From positions 124,001 through 188,000 of the forward strand of contig LR590463.1 in NCBI GenBank assembly GCA_901472405.1: a DNA stretch of 64,000 nucleotides, given 5' to 3'. A program made the translations under genes and the position numbers. The notes under the pieces were generated by a model, which worked only from the letters and a program-made list of their open reading frames with translations, did no database searches and was not told the DNA's origin. This document shows positions 28,387 to 38,638 of the stretch, piece by piece (the first letter of the stretch is position 1; each line of letters opens with the position of its first letter). This DNA is from Serratia rubidaea. Its GTDB lineage: Bacteria > Pseudomonadota > Gammaproteobacteria > Enterobacterales > Enterobacteriaceae.

Positions 28387-30131
28387 ATGAACAAAGTTAA
28401 ATCGCTATCACAGCAGAATTTATCGTTATTGTTAGCGATCTATATCGGCATCTTTTTTAAACCTTTCCGTTTTTTATCGTCGTTTCGATTCATTTGCGCA
28501 CGGCATTCAGGGGATTAAGGTTGTTTCCGCAATAACGGAAGTTGTTGCTATCGTTCTGTTCACCTTCTTTATCATGCGTCTGATATCGCTGGGCGGTCGG
28601 TTGTTTTACCGCATCGTCGCCTCGCTGCTGGTGCTGATTTCGGTGGCGGCCAGCTATTACATGACCTTCTTCAACGTGGTGATCGGCTACGGCATTATCG
28701 TGTCGGTGATGACCACGGATATCGACCTGTCGAAAGAAGTGGTCGGCATGCACTTTGTGGTGTGGATGCTGGTGGTCAGCGCGCTGCCGCTGCTGCTGAT
28801 CTGGCGCAACGATCTGCGCGATACGCTGATTGAACAGCTGAAAACGCCGGGCCGGCGGCTGAAGCCGCTGCTGGTGCTGCTGGCGGTGGTGGCGCTGGTG
28901 TGGCTGCCGCTGCGCACGCTGGATAAAGAGCAGACCGCGCAGGAGAAAATCACCAACGTCGACCTGCCGAGCTACGGCGGCGTAGTCGCGCACTCTTACC
29001 TGCCGTCCAACTGGCTGTCGGCGCTGGGGCTGTTTGCCTATACCCGCTACGATGAGAGCCAGGATGCCGCCAATATGTTCGATCCGGCGCAGCACTTTAC
29101 CTACGTCGCGCCGGACGGCATCGACGATACCTATGTGGTGTTTATCATCGGCGAAACCACCCGCTGGGACCATATGGGCATGCTGGGCTATGAGCGCGAC
29201 ACCACGCCGAAGCTGTCGAAGGAGAAAAACCTGGTGGCGTTCCGCGGCGAAGTCCTGCGATACCTCGACCAAGCTGTCGCTGCGCTGCATGTTTGTGCGC
29301 GAAGGCGGCACGTCGGACAACCCGCAGCGCACGCTGAAAAGAGCAGAATATCTTTGCGGTGCTGAAAGAGCTGGGCTTTACCTCCGAGCTGTTCGCCATG
29401 CAGAGCGAAGTGTGGTTCTACAACAACACCGACGTGAATAACTACTCCTTCCGCGAGATGATCGCCTCCGAGAAGCGCAACGACGGTAAGTCGGTCGACG
29501 ATATGCTGCTGGTGGATGAGATGAAAGAGTCGCTGGCGCGCTATCCGAAAGGTAAGCACCTGGTGGTGCTGCACACCAAAGGCTCGCACTACCTGTACTC
29601 GCAGCGCTATCCGCGCAGCTACGCGCGCTATCAGCCGGAGTGCATGGGGGTGGGATGATTTCTGTTCCAAGCAGCAGCTGATCAACGCCTATGACAACAC
29701 CGTGCTGTATACCGACAGCTTTATCGATAAGGTGATCGACCAGGTGCGCGATAAGAAAGCCATCGTGTTCTATGCCGCCGACCACGGCGAAATCGATCGG
29801 CGAGAACTCGCACCTGCACGGCACGCCGCGCGAAATGCGCCGCCGGAGCAGTTTCCGCGTGCCGATGATGGTCTGGGCGTCGGATAAATATTCTGGCGGA
29901 CGACCACAACCGCAGCGCGTTTGAGCGTTTTACAGGCGCAGCAGCGGGTCGGTAAGTCTCACCGCCACGTCGAGCTGTTTGACACCATTCTCGGCTGTCT
30001 GGCTATACCTCACCGACGGCGGCATCGTCGCAAAAATAACTGGTGCAACAATCCTGACGCGCCGCCCGCTGGCGGCCAAGGCCGCGCCTGCGCCATCGGC
30101 GCCGGCCGCCGGCGCGGTCGCCAAGCCGTAA
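28387..30131 (+). CDS. eptB: Kdo-specific lipopolysaccharide phosphoethanolamine transferase EptB (many frameshifts)
   Basis: The start [20 protein letters not shown] and the position before tRNA-Pro and dppA match E. coli eptB. The enzyme modifies the outer Kdo of LPS. Five membrane helices are followed by the alkaline-phosphatase-like periplasmic domain, with [12 protein letters not shown], the nucleophile Thr in [30 protein letters not shown] and [13 protein letters not shown]. At least eleven single-base indels are needed, including the T-run at 28453, then about 29249, 29338, 29652 and 29790, and several more at 29840-30040. All catalytic residues survive the repair. The cluster is denser than elsewhere, so either base quality is poor here or the gene is decaying; I cannot decide. 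Confidence 0.85.
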
Positions 30132-30140
30132 CCTGCCTGA

Positions 30141-30159
30141 CCGGGCGCGCTGCGCCCGG
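30141..30159 (+). terminator. GC hairpin after eptB
   Basis: CCGGGCGC pairs with GCGCCCGG over a three-base loop; TTTGGTTGG follows, which is a weak T-run. Confidence 0.55.
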
Positions 30160-30250
30160 TTTGGTTGGCGTGAATACCTTTCCTCCGTCAATTAATCCGG
30201 CCTGCGCTTGCGTTATACTGCGCCCTTTCCCTTTTGGACCGGAGCTTCCC

Positions 30251-30842
30251 ATGACCCTACGCGTGGCGTTTATCGACGATCATGACATCGTGCGCTCGGG
30301 CTTTGTTCAGTTGCTGTCGCTGGAGGCGGATATCCAGGTGGTCGGCGAGTTCAGCAGCGCGGCGCAGGGCGCGCGGCGGCCTGCCGGGGCTGGAGGCCGA
30401 CGTCTGTATCTGCGATATCTCAATGCCGGACGGCAGCGGGCTGGATCTGCTGGCGGACATCCCTTCCGGCATCCGGGTGGTGATGCTGTCGATGCATGAC
30501 AACCCGGCGCTGGTGGAGCTGGCGCTGTCGCGCGGCGCCAGCGGCTTTTTATCCAAACGCTGCAAGCCGGAAGATTTGATCACCGCCGTGCGCACCGTGG
30601 CCGGCGGCGGCGTCTACCTGACGCCGGACATCGCCCGCCAGCTGGCGCGGCAAAGCGTCGATCCGCTGACGCGGCGCGAGCGTGAAATCGCGCTGCTGCT
30701 GGCGCAGGGGCAGACGGTGCGCGAGATTGCCGCCGCGCTGGGGCTGTCGCCGAAAACCGTGCATGCGCACCGCGCCAACCTGTTTGCCAAGCTCGGCGTC
30801 AGCAACAACGTAGAGCTGGCGCAACGGATGCTGAACCGGTGA
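30251..30842 (+). CDS. uhpA: Response regulator UhpA, NarL/FixJ family (one frameshift)
   Basis: The receiver domain ([18 protein letters not shown], phospho-acceptor Asp in [12 protein letters not shown], Lys in GFLSKRC) is followed by a LuxR-type helix-turn-helix ([35 protein letters not shown]). The repaired length is 196 residues, as in E. coli UhpA. An extra G in the run at 30367-30369 shifts the frame. UhpA activates hexose-phosphate transporter genes when phosphorylated by UhpB. The stop overlaps the uhpB start (GTGA). The start is the ATG at 30251 after GGAG. Confidence 0.9.
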
Positions 30843-32370
30843 TCGCCGGCGCCGCGCTGTTTTTTATTTACGCCGCCAGCGTCTTTTGCCTGTGGGGCAT
30901 CGGCGCCGCGCTGATTGACCCGCCGTGGCAGGCGCTGCTGCTGTTTCCGTTCGGCCTGCGGATGGGCATTCTGCTGCAAAGCCCGCGCCGCTACTGGCCG
31001 GGCATTCTGCTGGCCGACGTGCTGCTGATACTGCTGCTGGCGGATCAGTTCGGCGCGACGCGGGCGCTGTGGGCGTCGCTGACGGTACTGGCGCTGACGG
31101 TGCTGCTGAGCTGTGCGGCCTCTCCCTGGCTATTGCGCCATCAGCAGAGCGACAGCGAGTGGCGCTGGCCGCTGCAGCAGGGCGCGGTGCTGGCGTTGGC
31201 CGCCGTGCTGCAGGCGGCGGTGTGGCAGCTGTTTAGCGGCGACGGCGCGCGGGCGCTGCTGCTGGGGCTGACGGGCGGCTTCACCATCGCGCCGACCTGC
31301 CTGCTGCTGTGGCACTATCTGGCGCGTCAGATCTGGGTGCCGCTGGAGCCGGGCTGATCCATAAGCCGGTGCGGCTGCGGCTGCGCCATCTGGCGATGTA
31401 TCTGCTGCTGTTTGCCCTGAGCATCTGGCTGCAGCAGCAGGTGAACGTCGCCGAGCTGCGGCGGTTTGCGCCGTTCTGTCTGGCGATCCCCATCGTGTTT
31501 ATGGCCTACCGCTACGGCTGGCAGGGCGCATTGCTGGCAACGCTGCTGAACGGCGTGGTGCTGATGGCCGGCGAACCGCCGCGCCCGGACGCCCACCGCG
31601 ATTTACTGCTGTCGCTGCTGGCGCAGAGCCTGACCGGCCTGCTGCTGGGGGCCGGCATTCAGCGTCAGCGGGAGCTGAATCAGCAGCTGCGGCGGCGGCT
31701 GGCGGAAAACCGGCAGCTGGCGCGGGCGCTGGTGACTGCCGAAGAACGGACCAGGCGCGAGGTGGCGCGCGAGCTGCATGACGAAGTGGGGCAAAACGTT
31801 ACCGTGATCCGCACCCAGGCCAGCATTGTGAAGCGGCTGGCGCCGCAGCCGCAGGTGCAGGCCTGCGCAGACACTATCGATGCGTTGGCGCTGCGGGTGT
31901 ACGACGGCGTTCATGACGTGCTGACCCAGCTGTGGCCGGCGGCGCTGAACAACCTGCCGCTGTCGGCGGCGGTGGCGGCGATGCTGCGCGATCAGCTGCC
32001 GCAGGACGACTCGGTGACCGGCGTACTGCTGTGGCAGGTGCCGGAACCGGCGCTGGACGACACGCTGAAAATCACCCTGTACCGCATCTGCCAGGAGGGG
32101 GTGACCAACGTGCGCCGCCACGCCGACGCCAGCCGCATCGAGCTGACGGCGCGGCTGCATACGCCGGCGGACGGACAGGCGCAGGTTGAACTGACGCTGC
32201 GCGACAACGGCGTCGGTATCGATCTGGCGCGTCATGAGCCGGGCTATGGCCTGCGCGGCATGCGGGAGCGCGTCAGCGCGCTGGGCGGCACGCTGCGGCT
32301 GACGGTGGAGCAGGGCCTCTGCCTGCATGTGATCTTACCCACAGTTTCGCCGGAGAAGCGGCAAAACTAG
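30839..32370 (+). CDS. uhpB: Sensor histidine kinase UhpB (one frameshift)
   Basis: The first half has about eight membrane segments of the MASE1 type. The second half is a HisKA_3 kinase: the phosphorylated His lies in [20 protein letters not shown], and the ATPase boxes are [22 protein letters not shown] and [12 protein letters not shown] missing G at 31351-31353 splits the frame; the repair reads PLEPGLIHKPV. Start GTG 30839 overlaps the uhpA stop. In E. coli, UhpB with UhpC senses external glucose-6-phosphate and phosphorylates UhpA. Confidence 0.9.
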
Positions 32371-32524
32371 GAAATAGTCGTGGTTTAACCGGGAATTTGG
32401 CGTAAGGGATTTGCGCGCGCGCGGCGCATTCTGTGGCGGTATCTTTCCGGCTGCGGCCAGAGGCGCCGCCGGGCTGGGATCCCGCGGGGATTGCTCTCCC
32501 TTTTCAGACTCTCTGAGGTTTTAC

Positions 32525-33856
32525 ATGTGGTCTTTTTTAAAAAGCAGCCCGGACGCGCCGCAGGTCAGCGATCGGCAACAGGTCGACGCCACCTATAAAT
32601 ACTGGCGTATCCAGCTGATGTGGACGATGTACATTGGCTACGCGGCCTTTTACTTCACGCGCAAAAGCTTCAACTTTATCATGCCGGCGATGCTCAGCGA
32701 CCTGGGCCTGACCATGTCGGACGTCGGCATTCTGGGCACGCTGTTCTATATCACCTACGGCTGCTCCAAATTTATCTCCGGCATGCTCAGCGACCGCTCC
32801 AACCCGCGCTATTTTATGGGGCTGGGGCTGATTATGACCGGCGTGCTGAATATCTTCTTCGGCCTCAGCTCTTCCCTGCTGATGCTGGGGACGCTGTGGA
32901 TCCTCAACGCCTTCTTCCAGGGCTGGGGTTGGCCGCCGTGCTCGAAAATTCTTACCAGCTGGTACTCCCGCTCCGAACGCGGCGGCTGGTGGGCGGTGTG
33001 GAACACCTCGCATAACTTCGGCGGCGCGCTGATCCCGCTGCTGGTGGGCTTTATCTCGCTGCACTTCAGCTGGCGTTACGGCATGATCATTCCCGGCATT
33101 ATCGGCGTGGCGCTGGGCCTGCTGATGTGCTGGCGGCTGCGCGATAAGCCGAGCAGCATGGGGCTGCCGAGCGTCGGTAAATGGCGCAACGACGCGATGG
33201 AGCTGGTGCAGGAATCCGAAGGGCAGGGGTTGAGCGGCCGGGAAATCATCAAGCGCTATGTGCTGACCAATAAATATATCTGGCTGCTGGCGGCTTCCTA
33301 TGTGCTGGTGTATATCGTGCGTACGGCGATCAATGACTGGGGCAACCTGTACCTGACCCAGGAAAAGGGCTACTCGCTGATGACCGCCAACTCGGCGATC
33401 GCGCTGTTTGAGGTGGGGGGCTTTATCGGCTCGCTGGTGGCCGGCTGGGGCTCGGATAAGCTGTTCCGCGGCAACCGCGGCCCGATGAACCTGATTTTCG
33501 CCATCGGCATTTTCCTGTCCGTCGCCGCGCTGTGGCTGATGCCGGGGGTGACCTACCTGCTGCAGGCCGCCTGTTTCTTCGCTATCGGCTTCTTTATCTT
33601 CGGCCCGCAGATGCTGATCGGCATGGCGGCGGCGGAGTGCTCGCACAAGGACGCCGCCGGCGCCGCCACCGGCTTTGTCGGCCTGTTCGCCTATCTGGGC
33701 GCGGCGCTGTCCGGCTACCCGATCGCCCGGGTGATGGAAGTGTGGCACTGGAACGGCTTCTTCGTGGTGATTTCGGTGGCGGCCTGCCTGTCGGCGCTGT
33801 TCCTGCTGCCGTTCCTGCGCGCGCAGTCGCCGCGGCTACAGGACGCACAGGCCTGA
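32525..33856 (+). CDS. uhpC: Hexose-phosphate sensor UhpC, MFS family
   Basis: The 443-residue protein has twelve membrane segments and the organophosphate:phosphate antiporter signatures AAFYFTRKSFNF, SDRSNPRYFMG and INDWGNLYLTQEKGY, and aligns along its length with E. coli UhpC. It acts as receptor for external glucose-6-phosphate and controls UhpB. The ATG at 32525 (MWSFLKSSPDAPQ) corresponds to the E. coli start (MLPFLKAPADAP), with TGAGG upstream; the frame is open for 38 codons further but those residues have no counterpart. No uhpT follows; a tRNA gene does. Confidence 0.93.
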   Translation: MWSFLKSSPDAPQVSDRQQVDATYKYWRIQLMWTMYIGYAAFYFTRKSFNFIMPAMLSDLGLTMSDVGILGTLFYITYGCSKFISGMLSDRSNPRYFMGLGLIMTGVLNIFFGLSSSLLMLGTLWILNAFFQGWGWPPCSKILTSWYSRSERGGWWAVWNTSHNFGGALIPLLVGFISLHFSWRYGMIIPGIIGVALGLLMCWRLRDKPSSMGLPSVGKWRNDAMELVQESEGQGLSGREIIKRYVLTNKYIWLLAASYVLVYIVRTAINDWGNLYLTQEKGYSLMTANSAIALFEVGGFIGSLVAGWGSDKLFRGNRGPMNLIFAIGIFLSVAALWLMPGVTYLLQAACFFAIGFFIFGPQMLIGMAAAECSHKDAAGAATGFVGLFAYLGAALSGYPIARVMEVWHWNGFFVVISVAACLSALFLLPFLRAQSPRLQDAQA

Positions 33857-33972
33857 CGGCGGCGGCTTTCGGCGCTTTTTTGGCTGATTCGGCGCTTTTA
33901 TCGCCGTTCGCACCGGCGGGGTAAAAAAGTGATTGACGCCCCTGTGTGCCAGCAGTAAGATGCGCCCCGCAT

Positions 33973-34049
33973 CGGCGAGTAGCGCAGCTTGGTAGCGCAA
34001 CTGGTTTGGGACCAGTGGGTCGGAGGTTCGAATCCTCTCTCGCCGACCA
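33973..34049 (+). tRNA. proM: tRNA-Pro (anticodon TGG)
   Basis: The 77-base sequence folds as a cloverleaf with acceptor arms CGGCGAG and CTCGCCG, D-arm AGCGCAGCTTGGTAGCGC, anticodon loop TTTGGGA (anticodon TGG, G37), T-arm GGAGGTTCGAATCCTC and an encoded ACCA end. It matches E. coli proM closely. The tRNA-Pro beside dppA in E. coli is proK (CGG), so the position is conserved but the isoacceptor seems different. Confidence 0.97.
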
Positions 34050-34095
34050 CCATTCGAAAAACCTGCTTTTTTAAAGCAGGTTTTTTTTCGTCTGT
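34031..34095 (+). repeat. Direct repeat of the tRNA 3' end and terminator, copy 1
   Basis: This 65-base segment (tRNA T-arm 3' side, acceptor, CCA, spacer and terminator hairpin) recurs at 34196-34259 with a single one-base length difference in the T-run of the loop. Together with copy 2 it looks like an attachment-site duplication. Confidence 0.88.
34060..34088 (+). terminator. tRNA-Pro terminator
   Basis: AACCTGCTTT pairs with AAAGCAGGTT across three T, followed by T6 and more. Confidence 0.92.
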
Positions 34096-34195
34096 AGCTT
34101 GAAGAGGATGAGAACCTCCGAAGGAGGTTTGAGCCGAGCGTAGCGAGACCACGTTGCGCAGCAACGCCCGAAGGGGGCGCATCTTTGATGCGCAT
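34096..34195. other. 100-bp spacer rich in small hairpins between the two tRNA-end repeats
   Basis: It contains CCTCCGAAGGAGG, GTTGCGCAGCAAC and GCGCATCTTTGATGCGC, three short inverted repeats in a row, and GAGCCGAGCGTAGCGAGAC. No coding frame is evident. Confidence 0.6.
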
Positions 34196-34259
34196 AATCC
34201 TCTCTCGCCGACCACCATTCGAAAAACCTGCTTTTTAAAGCAGGTTTTTTTTCGTCTGT
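34196..34259 (+). repeat. Direct repeat of the tRNA 3' end and terminator, copy 2
   Basis: It starts with AATCCTCTCTCGCCGACCAC and ends with the same terminator hairpin (34225-34252) and TCGTCTGT. It is the tRNA end without the tRNA body. Confidence 0.88.
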
Positions 34260-34909
34260 CGATCCGGTTCTGCCCGCCTTTCCCCACCCTGGAGGTTGCC
34301 GCGCGGCGCGAAAAAAGCGCGTATCGGACTCACCCTTTTGAGGTAATTTCCAGCATTTCATTCTGCTTTTGCAGACAATCGTAAAAATAACCGTTCATAT
34401 TTTCAGCATTTAGCTACAAACTTTTTTAGTTTTTTCCCGGAGTTTAACGCTGGTTAAATTTTGTTACCTAGGGAATCACACTGTAAATTGACGGGTAGCA
34501 CAAGTTTCATGCTGTATTTGTTAAGAAATGGTTTTTTTTATGTTTGTTTGCTGTTTCTCACAGTCTGCGTAAAACCCCACTGGTTATATTGACGCCACCC
34601 TCAACAGTTGGTAATTTGATAGCCTTAGGGGTTAGAGCGAGAGCTGTTTGAGTGGCGACCACCCGCTTAGACGCCTATGTCCGGATGCGTTCCATCCGGC
34701 TCATCTCTGACCCTGACCGCCGCACAGACCGCGCAATAAAAAAATACAGGTCTGGCGGACATTAACCCCCCACGCTTTCATGCTGCAGGATCGCGGCACC
34801 TCAGAACGGCGCACTGCCCAGGCAGTGGGCCGGGTAAGAGCCGCCGCCGTACCGGCCAGCGAAAACGTGACGGGTATACACACATCACATCACAAATGGA
34901 GCACTAACG
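34260..34909 (+). promoter_or_regulatory. Long leader and promoter region of dppA
   Basis: The 650 bases hold no gene. The first half is AT-rich. The best sigma-70 match is TTGACG at 34589-34594, a 17-base spacer, and TAATTT at 34612-34617, which would give a 5' leader of about 285 bases. The leader contains a small hairpin (CCGGATGCGTTCCATCCGG at about 34680-34700) and a C/A-rich part near the start codon. Enterobacterial dppA leaders are targets of the small RNA GcvB; that is known for E. coli and Salmonella and only inferred here. Confidence 0.5.
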
Positions 34910-36517
34910 ATGACGAGTTCCTTGACCAAATCGGGGATGCTGAAATTCGGTATAGGACTGGTGGCGCTGACCGTCGCCGCCAGCGTACAGGCAAAAACGC
35001 TGGTTTACTGTTCTGAAGGTTCGCCGGAAGGCTTTAACCCGCAGCTGTTCACCTCCGGCACCACCTATGACGCCAGCTCGGTGCCGATCTATAACCGCCT
35101 GGTGGAGTTCAAGCTCGGCACCACCGAAATCGAGCCGGGCCTGGCCGAAAAATGGGACGTCAGCGAAGACGGCAAAACCTACACCTTCCATCTGCGTAAA
35201 GGCGTGAAGTGGCAAAGCAGCAAGCTCTTCAAGCCGACGCGCGAGTTTAACGCCGACGACGTGGTTTACTCCTTCGAACGCCAGCTGGATGCAAAACATC
35301 CGTACCATAAAGTCTCCGGCGGCAGCTATGAGTACTTCCAGGGCATGGGCATGCAGGATCTGATCGCCAAGGTGGAAAAGGTGGACGATCACACCGTGCG
35401 CTTTGTGCTGACCCGTCCGGAAGCGCCGTTCCTGGCCGACCTGGGGATGGACTTCGCCTCCATTCTGTCGGCGGAATATGCGGACAACATGATGAAAGCC
35501 GGCACGCCGGAAAAGGTCGACCTCAACCCGGTCGGCACCGGCCCGTTCCAGATGATGCAGTACCAGAAAGACTCGCGCATCCTGTATAAGGCGTTCGACG
35601 GCTACTGGGGCACCAAGCCGAAGATCGACCGCCTGGTGTTCTCCATCACCCCGGACGCCTCGGTGCGTTACGCCAAGCTGCAGAAAAACGAATGTCAGGT
35701 GATGCCGTACCCGAACCCGGCTGACCTGGCGCGCATGAAGCAGGACAAATCGATCAACCTGATGGAACAGCCGGGGCTGAACGTCGGCTACGTGTCGTTC
35801 AACGTCGAGAAAAAGCCGCTGGATAACGTGAAGGTGCGTCAGGCGCTGACCATGGCGGTCAACAAGCAGGCCATTATCGATGCGGTCTATCAGGGCGCCG
35901 GTCAGGCGGCGAAGAACCTGATCCCGCCGACCATGTGGGGCTATAACGACGCGGTGAAAGACTACGCCTACGACCCGGAAAAGGCCAAGGCGCTGCTGAA
36001 AGAGGCCGGTATGGCCGACGGCTTCACCATTGACCTGTGGGCGATGCCGGTACAGCGTCCGTACAACCCGAACGCCCGCCGCATGGCGGAGATGATTCAG
36101 TCCGACTGGGCGAAGATCGGCGTGAAGGCGAAAATCGTTTCCTATGAGTGGGGCGAATACCTCAAGCGCGCCAAAGACGGTGAGCACCAGACGGTGATGA
36201 TGGGCTGGACCGGCGACAACGGGGACCCGGATAACTTCTTCGCCACCCTGTTCAGCTGCGCTGCGGCGAAAGACGGCTCCAACTACTCGCGCTGGTGCGA
36301 TAAGTCGTTCGAAGCGCTGATTCAGCCGGCGCGCGCCGCCTCTGACCATAACAAGCGTATCGAACTCTACAAGCAGGCGCAGGTGGTGATGCACGACCAG
36401 GCGCCGGCGCTGATTATCGCCCACTCCACCGTGTTCGAGCCTGTGCGTAAAGAAGTTAAAGGCTACGTGGTGGATCCGCTGGGTAAACATCACTTCGAGA
36501 ACGTATCCCTGGATTAA
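34910..36517 (+). CDS. dppA: Periplasmic dipeptide-binding protein DppA
   Basis: This 535-residue substrate-binding protein (SBP_bac_5) has a signal peptide ending at SVQA and a mature start KTLVYCSEGSPEGFNPQLFT. It delivers dipeptides, and in E. coli also haem and 5-aminolevulinate, to the DppBCDF transporter and serves as a chemotaxis receptor partner. The frame is intact and close to E. coli DppA throughout, including GWTGDNGDPDNFFATLFSC. The ATG at 34910 has GGAG eight bases upstream. Confidence 0.97.
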   Translation: MTSSLTKSGMLKFGIGLVALTVAASVQAKTLVYCSEGSPEGFNPQLFTSGTTYDASSVPIYNRLVEFKLGTTEIEPGLAEKWDVSEDGKTYTFHLRKGVKWQSSKLFKPTREFNADDVVYSFERQLDAKHPYHKVSGGSYEYFQGMGMQDLIAKVEKVDDHTVRFVLTRPEAPFLADLGMDFASILSAEYADNMMKAGTPEKVDLNPVGTGPFQMMQYQKDSRILYKAFDGYWGTKPKIDRLVFSITPDASVRYAKLQKNECQVMPYPNPADLARMKQDKSINLMEQPGLNVGYVSFNVEKKPLDNVKVRQALTMAVNKQAIIDAVYQGAGQAAKNLIPPTMWGYNDAVKDYAYDPEKAKALLKEAGMADGFTIDLWAMPVQRPYNPNARRMAEMIQSDWAKIGVKAKIVSYEWGEYLKRAKDGEHQTVMMGWTGDNGDPDNFFATLFSCAAAKDGSNYSRWCDKSFEALIQPARAASDHNKRIELYKQAQVVMHDQAPALIIAHSTVFEPVRKEVKGYVVDPLGKHHFENVSLD

Positions 36518-36525
36518 TGCCGCAG

Positions 36526-36547
36526 CGGGCCGGACGTATCCGGCCCG
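36526..36547 (+). terminator. Intercistronic hairpin between dppA and dppB
   Basis: CGGGCCGGA pairs with TCCGGCCCG over a four-base loop (36526-36534 and 36539-36547) without a strong T-run. Placed right after dppA, it probably lowers read-through or protects the dppA message, so the binding protein exceeds the membrane parts. Confidence 0.6.
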
Positions 36548-36690
36548 TTAAGCCGGGGATGGCGTATCAGCCGGGGCGCAGTGCGTTGCGTTCCGGCTGC
36601 CCGTCCCCGCCAGGATCTTTTCAGAAGCTGTGAGCTTAATAAGCCCGGCGGACCATGAGCCGTCGGGCGCCTATACAGAGAGTTCGGGAT

Positions 36691-37710
36691 ATGTTGCAGT
36701 TCATACTCCGACGTTTGGGGTTAGTTATCCCAACGTTTATCGGCATTACCTTGCTGACGTTTGTTTTTGTGCACATGATCCCCGGCGATCCGGTGACGAT
36801 CATGGCCGGGGAGCGCGGGATCTCCGCGGAGCGCCATGCGCAGATCATGGCGGAAATGGGGCTGGACAAGCCGCTTTATCAGCAATATTTCACTTACGTA
36901 TCCAATGTGCTGCAGGGCGATTTGGGTACTTCCCTCAAGAGCCGTATTTCCGTCTGGGACGAGTTCGTGCCGCGCTTTAAGGCGACGCTGGAGCTGGGCA
37001 TCTGCGCGATGATTTTCGCCGTGCTGGTGGGCATTCCGGTCGGCGTGCTGGCGGCGGTGAGGCGGGGATCGATCTTTGACCATACCGCGGTGGGCATCTC
37101 GCTGACCGGCTATTCGATGCCGATTTTCTGGTGGGGCATGATGCTGATCATGCTGGTGTCGGTGCAGCTGAACCTGACGCCGGTCTCCGGCAGGATCAGC
37201 GATACGGTGTTCCTTGACGATACTATGCCGCTGACCGGCTTTATGCTGATCGACACCCTGTTCTGGGGCGAGCCCGGCGACTTTGTCGATGCGGTGATGC
37301 ATATGATCCTGCCGGCGGTGGTGCTGGGCACCATCCCGCTGGCGGTGATCGTGCGTATGACTCGTTCGTCGATGCTGGAAGTGCTGGGGGAAGACTATAT
37401 CCGCACCGCGCGCGCCAAGGGCGTCAGCCGCATGCGGGTGATTGTGGTGCACGCGCTGCGCAACGCGCTGCTGCCGGTGGTGACGGTAATCGGCCTGCAG
37501 GTCGGCACGATGCTGGCGGGCGCCATTCTGACCGAAACCATCTTCTCCTGGCCGGGACTCGGCCGCTGGCTGATTGAAGCGCTGCAGCGGCGCGACTACC
37601 CGGTGGTGCAGGGCGGGGTGCTGCTGGTCGCCTGTATGATCATCCTGGTTAACCTGCTGGTAGATGTGCTCTACGGCGTGGTTAACCCACGTATCCGACA
37701 CAAGAAATAA
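36691..37710 (+). CDS. dppB: Dipeptide ABC transporter permease DppB
   Basis: The 339-residue protein begins MLQFILRRLGLVIPTFIG as in E. coli, so I reject the in-frame ATG 36 bases upstream. It has six membrane helices and the EAA loop (EDYIRTARAKGVSRMRVIVV) that contacts the ATPases. It forms the inner-membrane channel with DppC. dppC starts 11 bases after its stop. Confidence 0.97.
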   Translation: MLQFILRRLGLVIPTFIGITLLTFVFVHMIPGDPVTIMAGERGISAERHAQIMAEMGLDKPLYQQYFTYVSNVLQGDLGTSLKSRISVWDEFVPRFKATLELGICAMIFAVLVGIPVGVLAAVRRGSIFDHTAVGISLTGYSMPIFWWGMMLIMLVSVQLNLTPVSGRISDTVFLDDTMPLTGFMLIDTLFWGEPGDFVDAVMHMILPAVVLGTIPLAVIVRMTRSSMLEVLGEDYIRTARAKGVSRMRVIVVHALRNALLPVVTVIGLQVGTMLAGAILTETIFSWPGLGRWLIEALQRRDYPVVQGGVLLVACMIILVNLLVDVLYGVVNPRIRHKK

Positions 37711-37721
37711 GGGGCGCCGTA

Positions 37722-38624
37722 ATGACTCAAGTGACTGAGCCGGTAGCAACCGGCGCGCCGAAGCCCATGACGCCTTTCCAGGAGTTTTGGCACTACTTCA
37801 AGCGCAATAAAGGGGCCGTAGTCGGCCTGGTCTATATCATCATTATGCTGGTGGTGGCGTTGGGCGCCGGTTTCCTGGCGCCGCATACGCCGGCGGAACA
37901 GTTCCGCGACGCGTTGCTCCGGCCGCCGGTCTGGCAGGACGGCGGCAGCTGGCAGTTTATCCTCGGCACCGACGACGTGGGCCGCGACGTGCTGTCGCGC
38001 CTGATGTACGGCGCGCGCCTGTCGCTGCTGGTCGGCTGTCTGGTGGTGGTGATGTCGTTAATCATGGGCGTGGTGTTCGGCCTGCTGGCCGGCTACTTCG
38101 GCGGCGTGGTGGATGCCGTCATCATGCGCATCGTCGATATCATGCTGGCGCTGCCGAGCCTGCTGCTGGCGTTGGTGCTGGTGGCGGTGTTCGGGCCGTC
38201 GATCGTCAACGCCTCGCTGGCGCTGACCTTTGTCGCCCTGCCGCACTACGTGCGTCTGACCCGCGCGGCGGTGCTGGTGGAGGTCAACCGCGACTACGTC
38301 ACCGCGTCGCGGGTGGCGGGCGCCGGCGCGTTGCGCCAGATGTTCGTCAATATTCTGCCTAACTGTCTGGCGCCGCTGATTGTGCAGGCGTCGCTCGGTT
38401 TTTCCAATGCCATTCTCGATATGGCCGCGCTGGGTTTCCTCGGTATGGGCGCACAGCCGCCGACGCCGGAATGGGGCACGATGCTCTCCGACGTGCTGCA
38501 GTTTGCGCAAAGCGCCTGGTGGGTCGTGACCTTCCCAGGGCTGGCGATTCTGCTGACGGTGCTGGCGTTTAACCTGATGGGGGACGGTTTGCGCGATGCT
38601 CTCGACCCCAAACTCAAGCAGTAA
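37722..38624 (+). CDS. dppC: Dipeptide ABC transporter permease DppC
   Basis: The 300-residue protein has a cytoplasmic N-terminus ([20 protein letters not shown]), six membrane helices and the EAA-type loop [38 protein letters not shown] is typical for OppC/DppC proteins. It pairs with DppB. An intact frame and close spacing (14 bases to dppD) support the operon. Confidence 0.97.
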   Translation: MTQVTEPVATGAPKPMTPFQEFWHYFKRNKGAVVGLVYIIIMLVVALGAGFLAPHTPAEQFRDALLRPPVWQDGGSWQFILGTDDVGRDVLSRLMYGARLSLLVGCLVVVMSLIMGVVFGLLAGYFGGVVDAVIMRIVDIMLALPSLLLALVLVAVFGPSIVNASLALTFVALPHYVRLTRAAVLVEVNRDYVTASRVAGAGALRQMFVNILPNCLAPLIVQASLGFSNAILDMAALGFLGMGAQPPTPEWGTMLSDVLQFAQSAWWVVTFPGLAILLTVLAFNLMGDGLRDALDPKLKQ

Positions 38625-38638
38625 CTGAGGAATCGATC

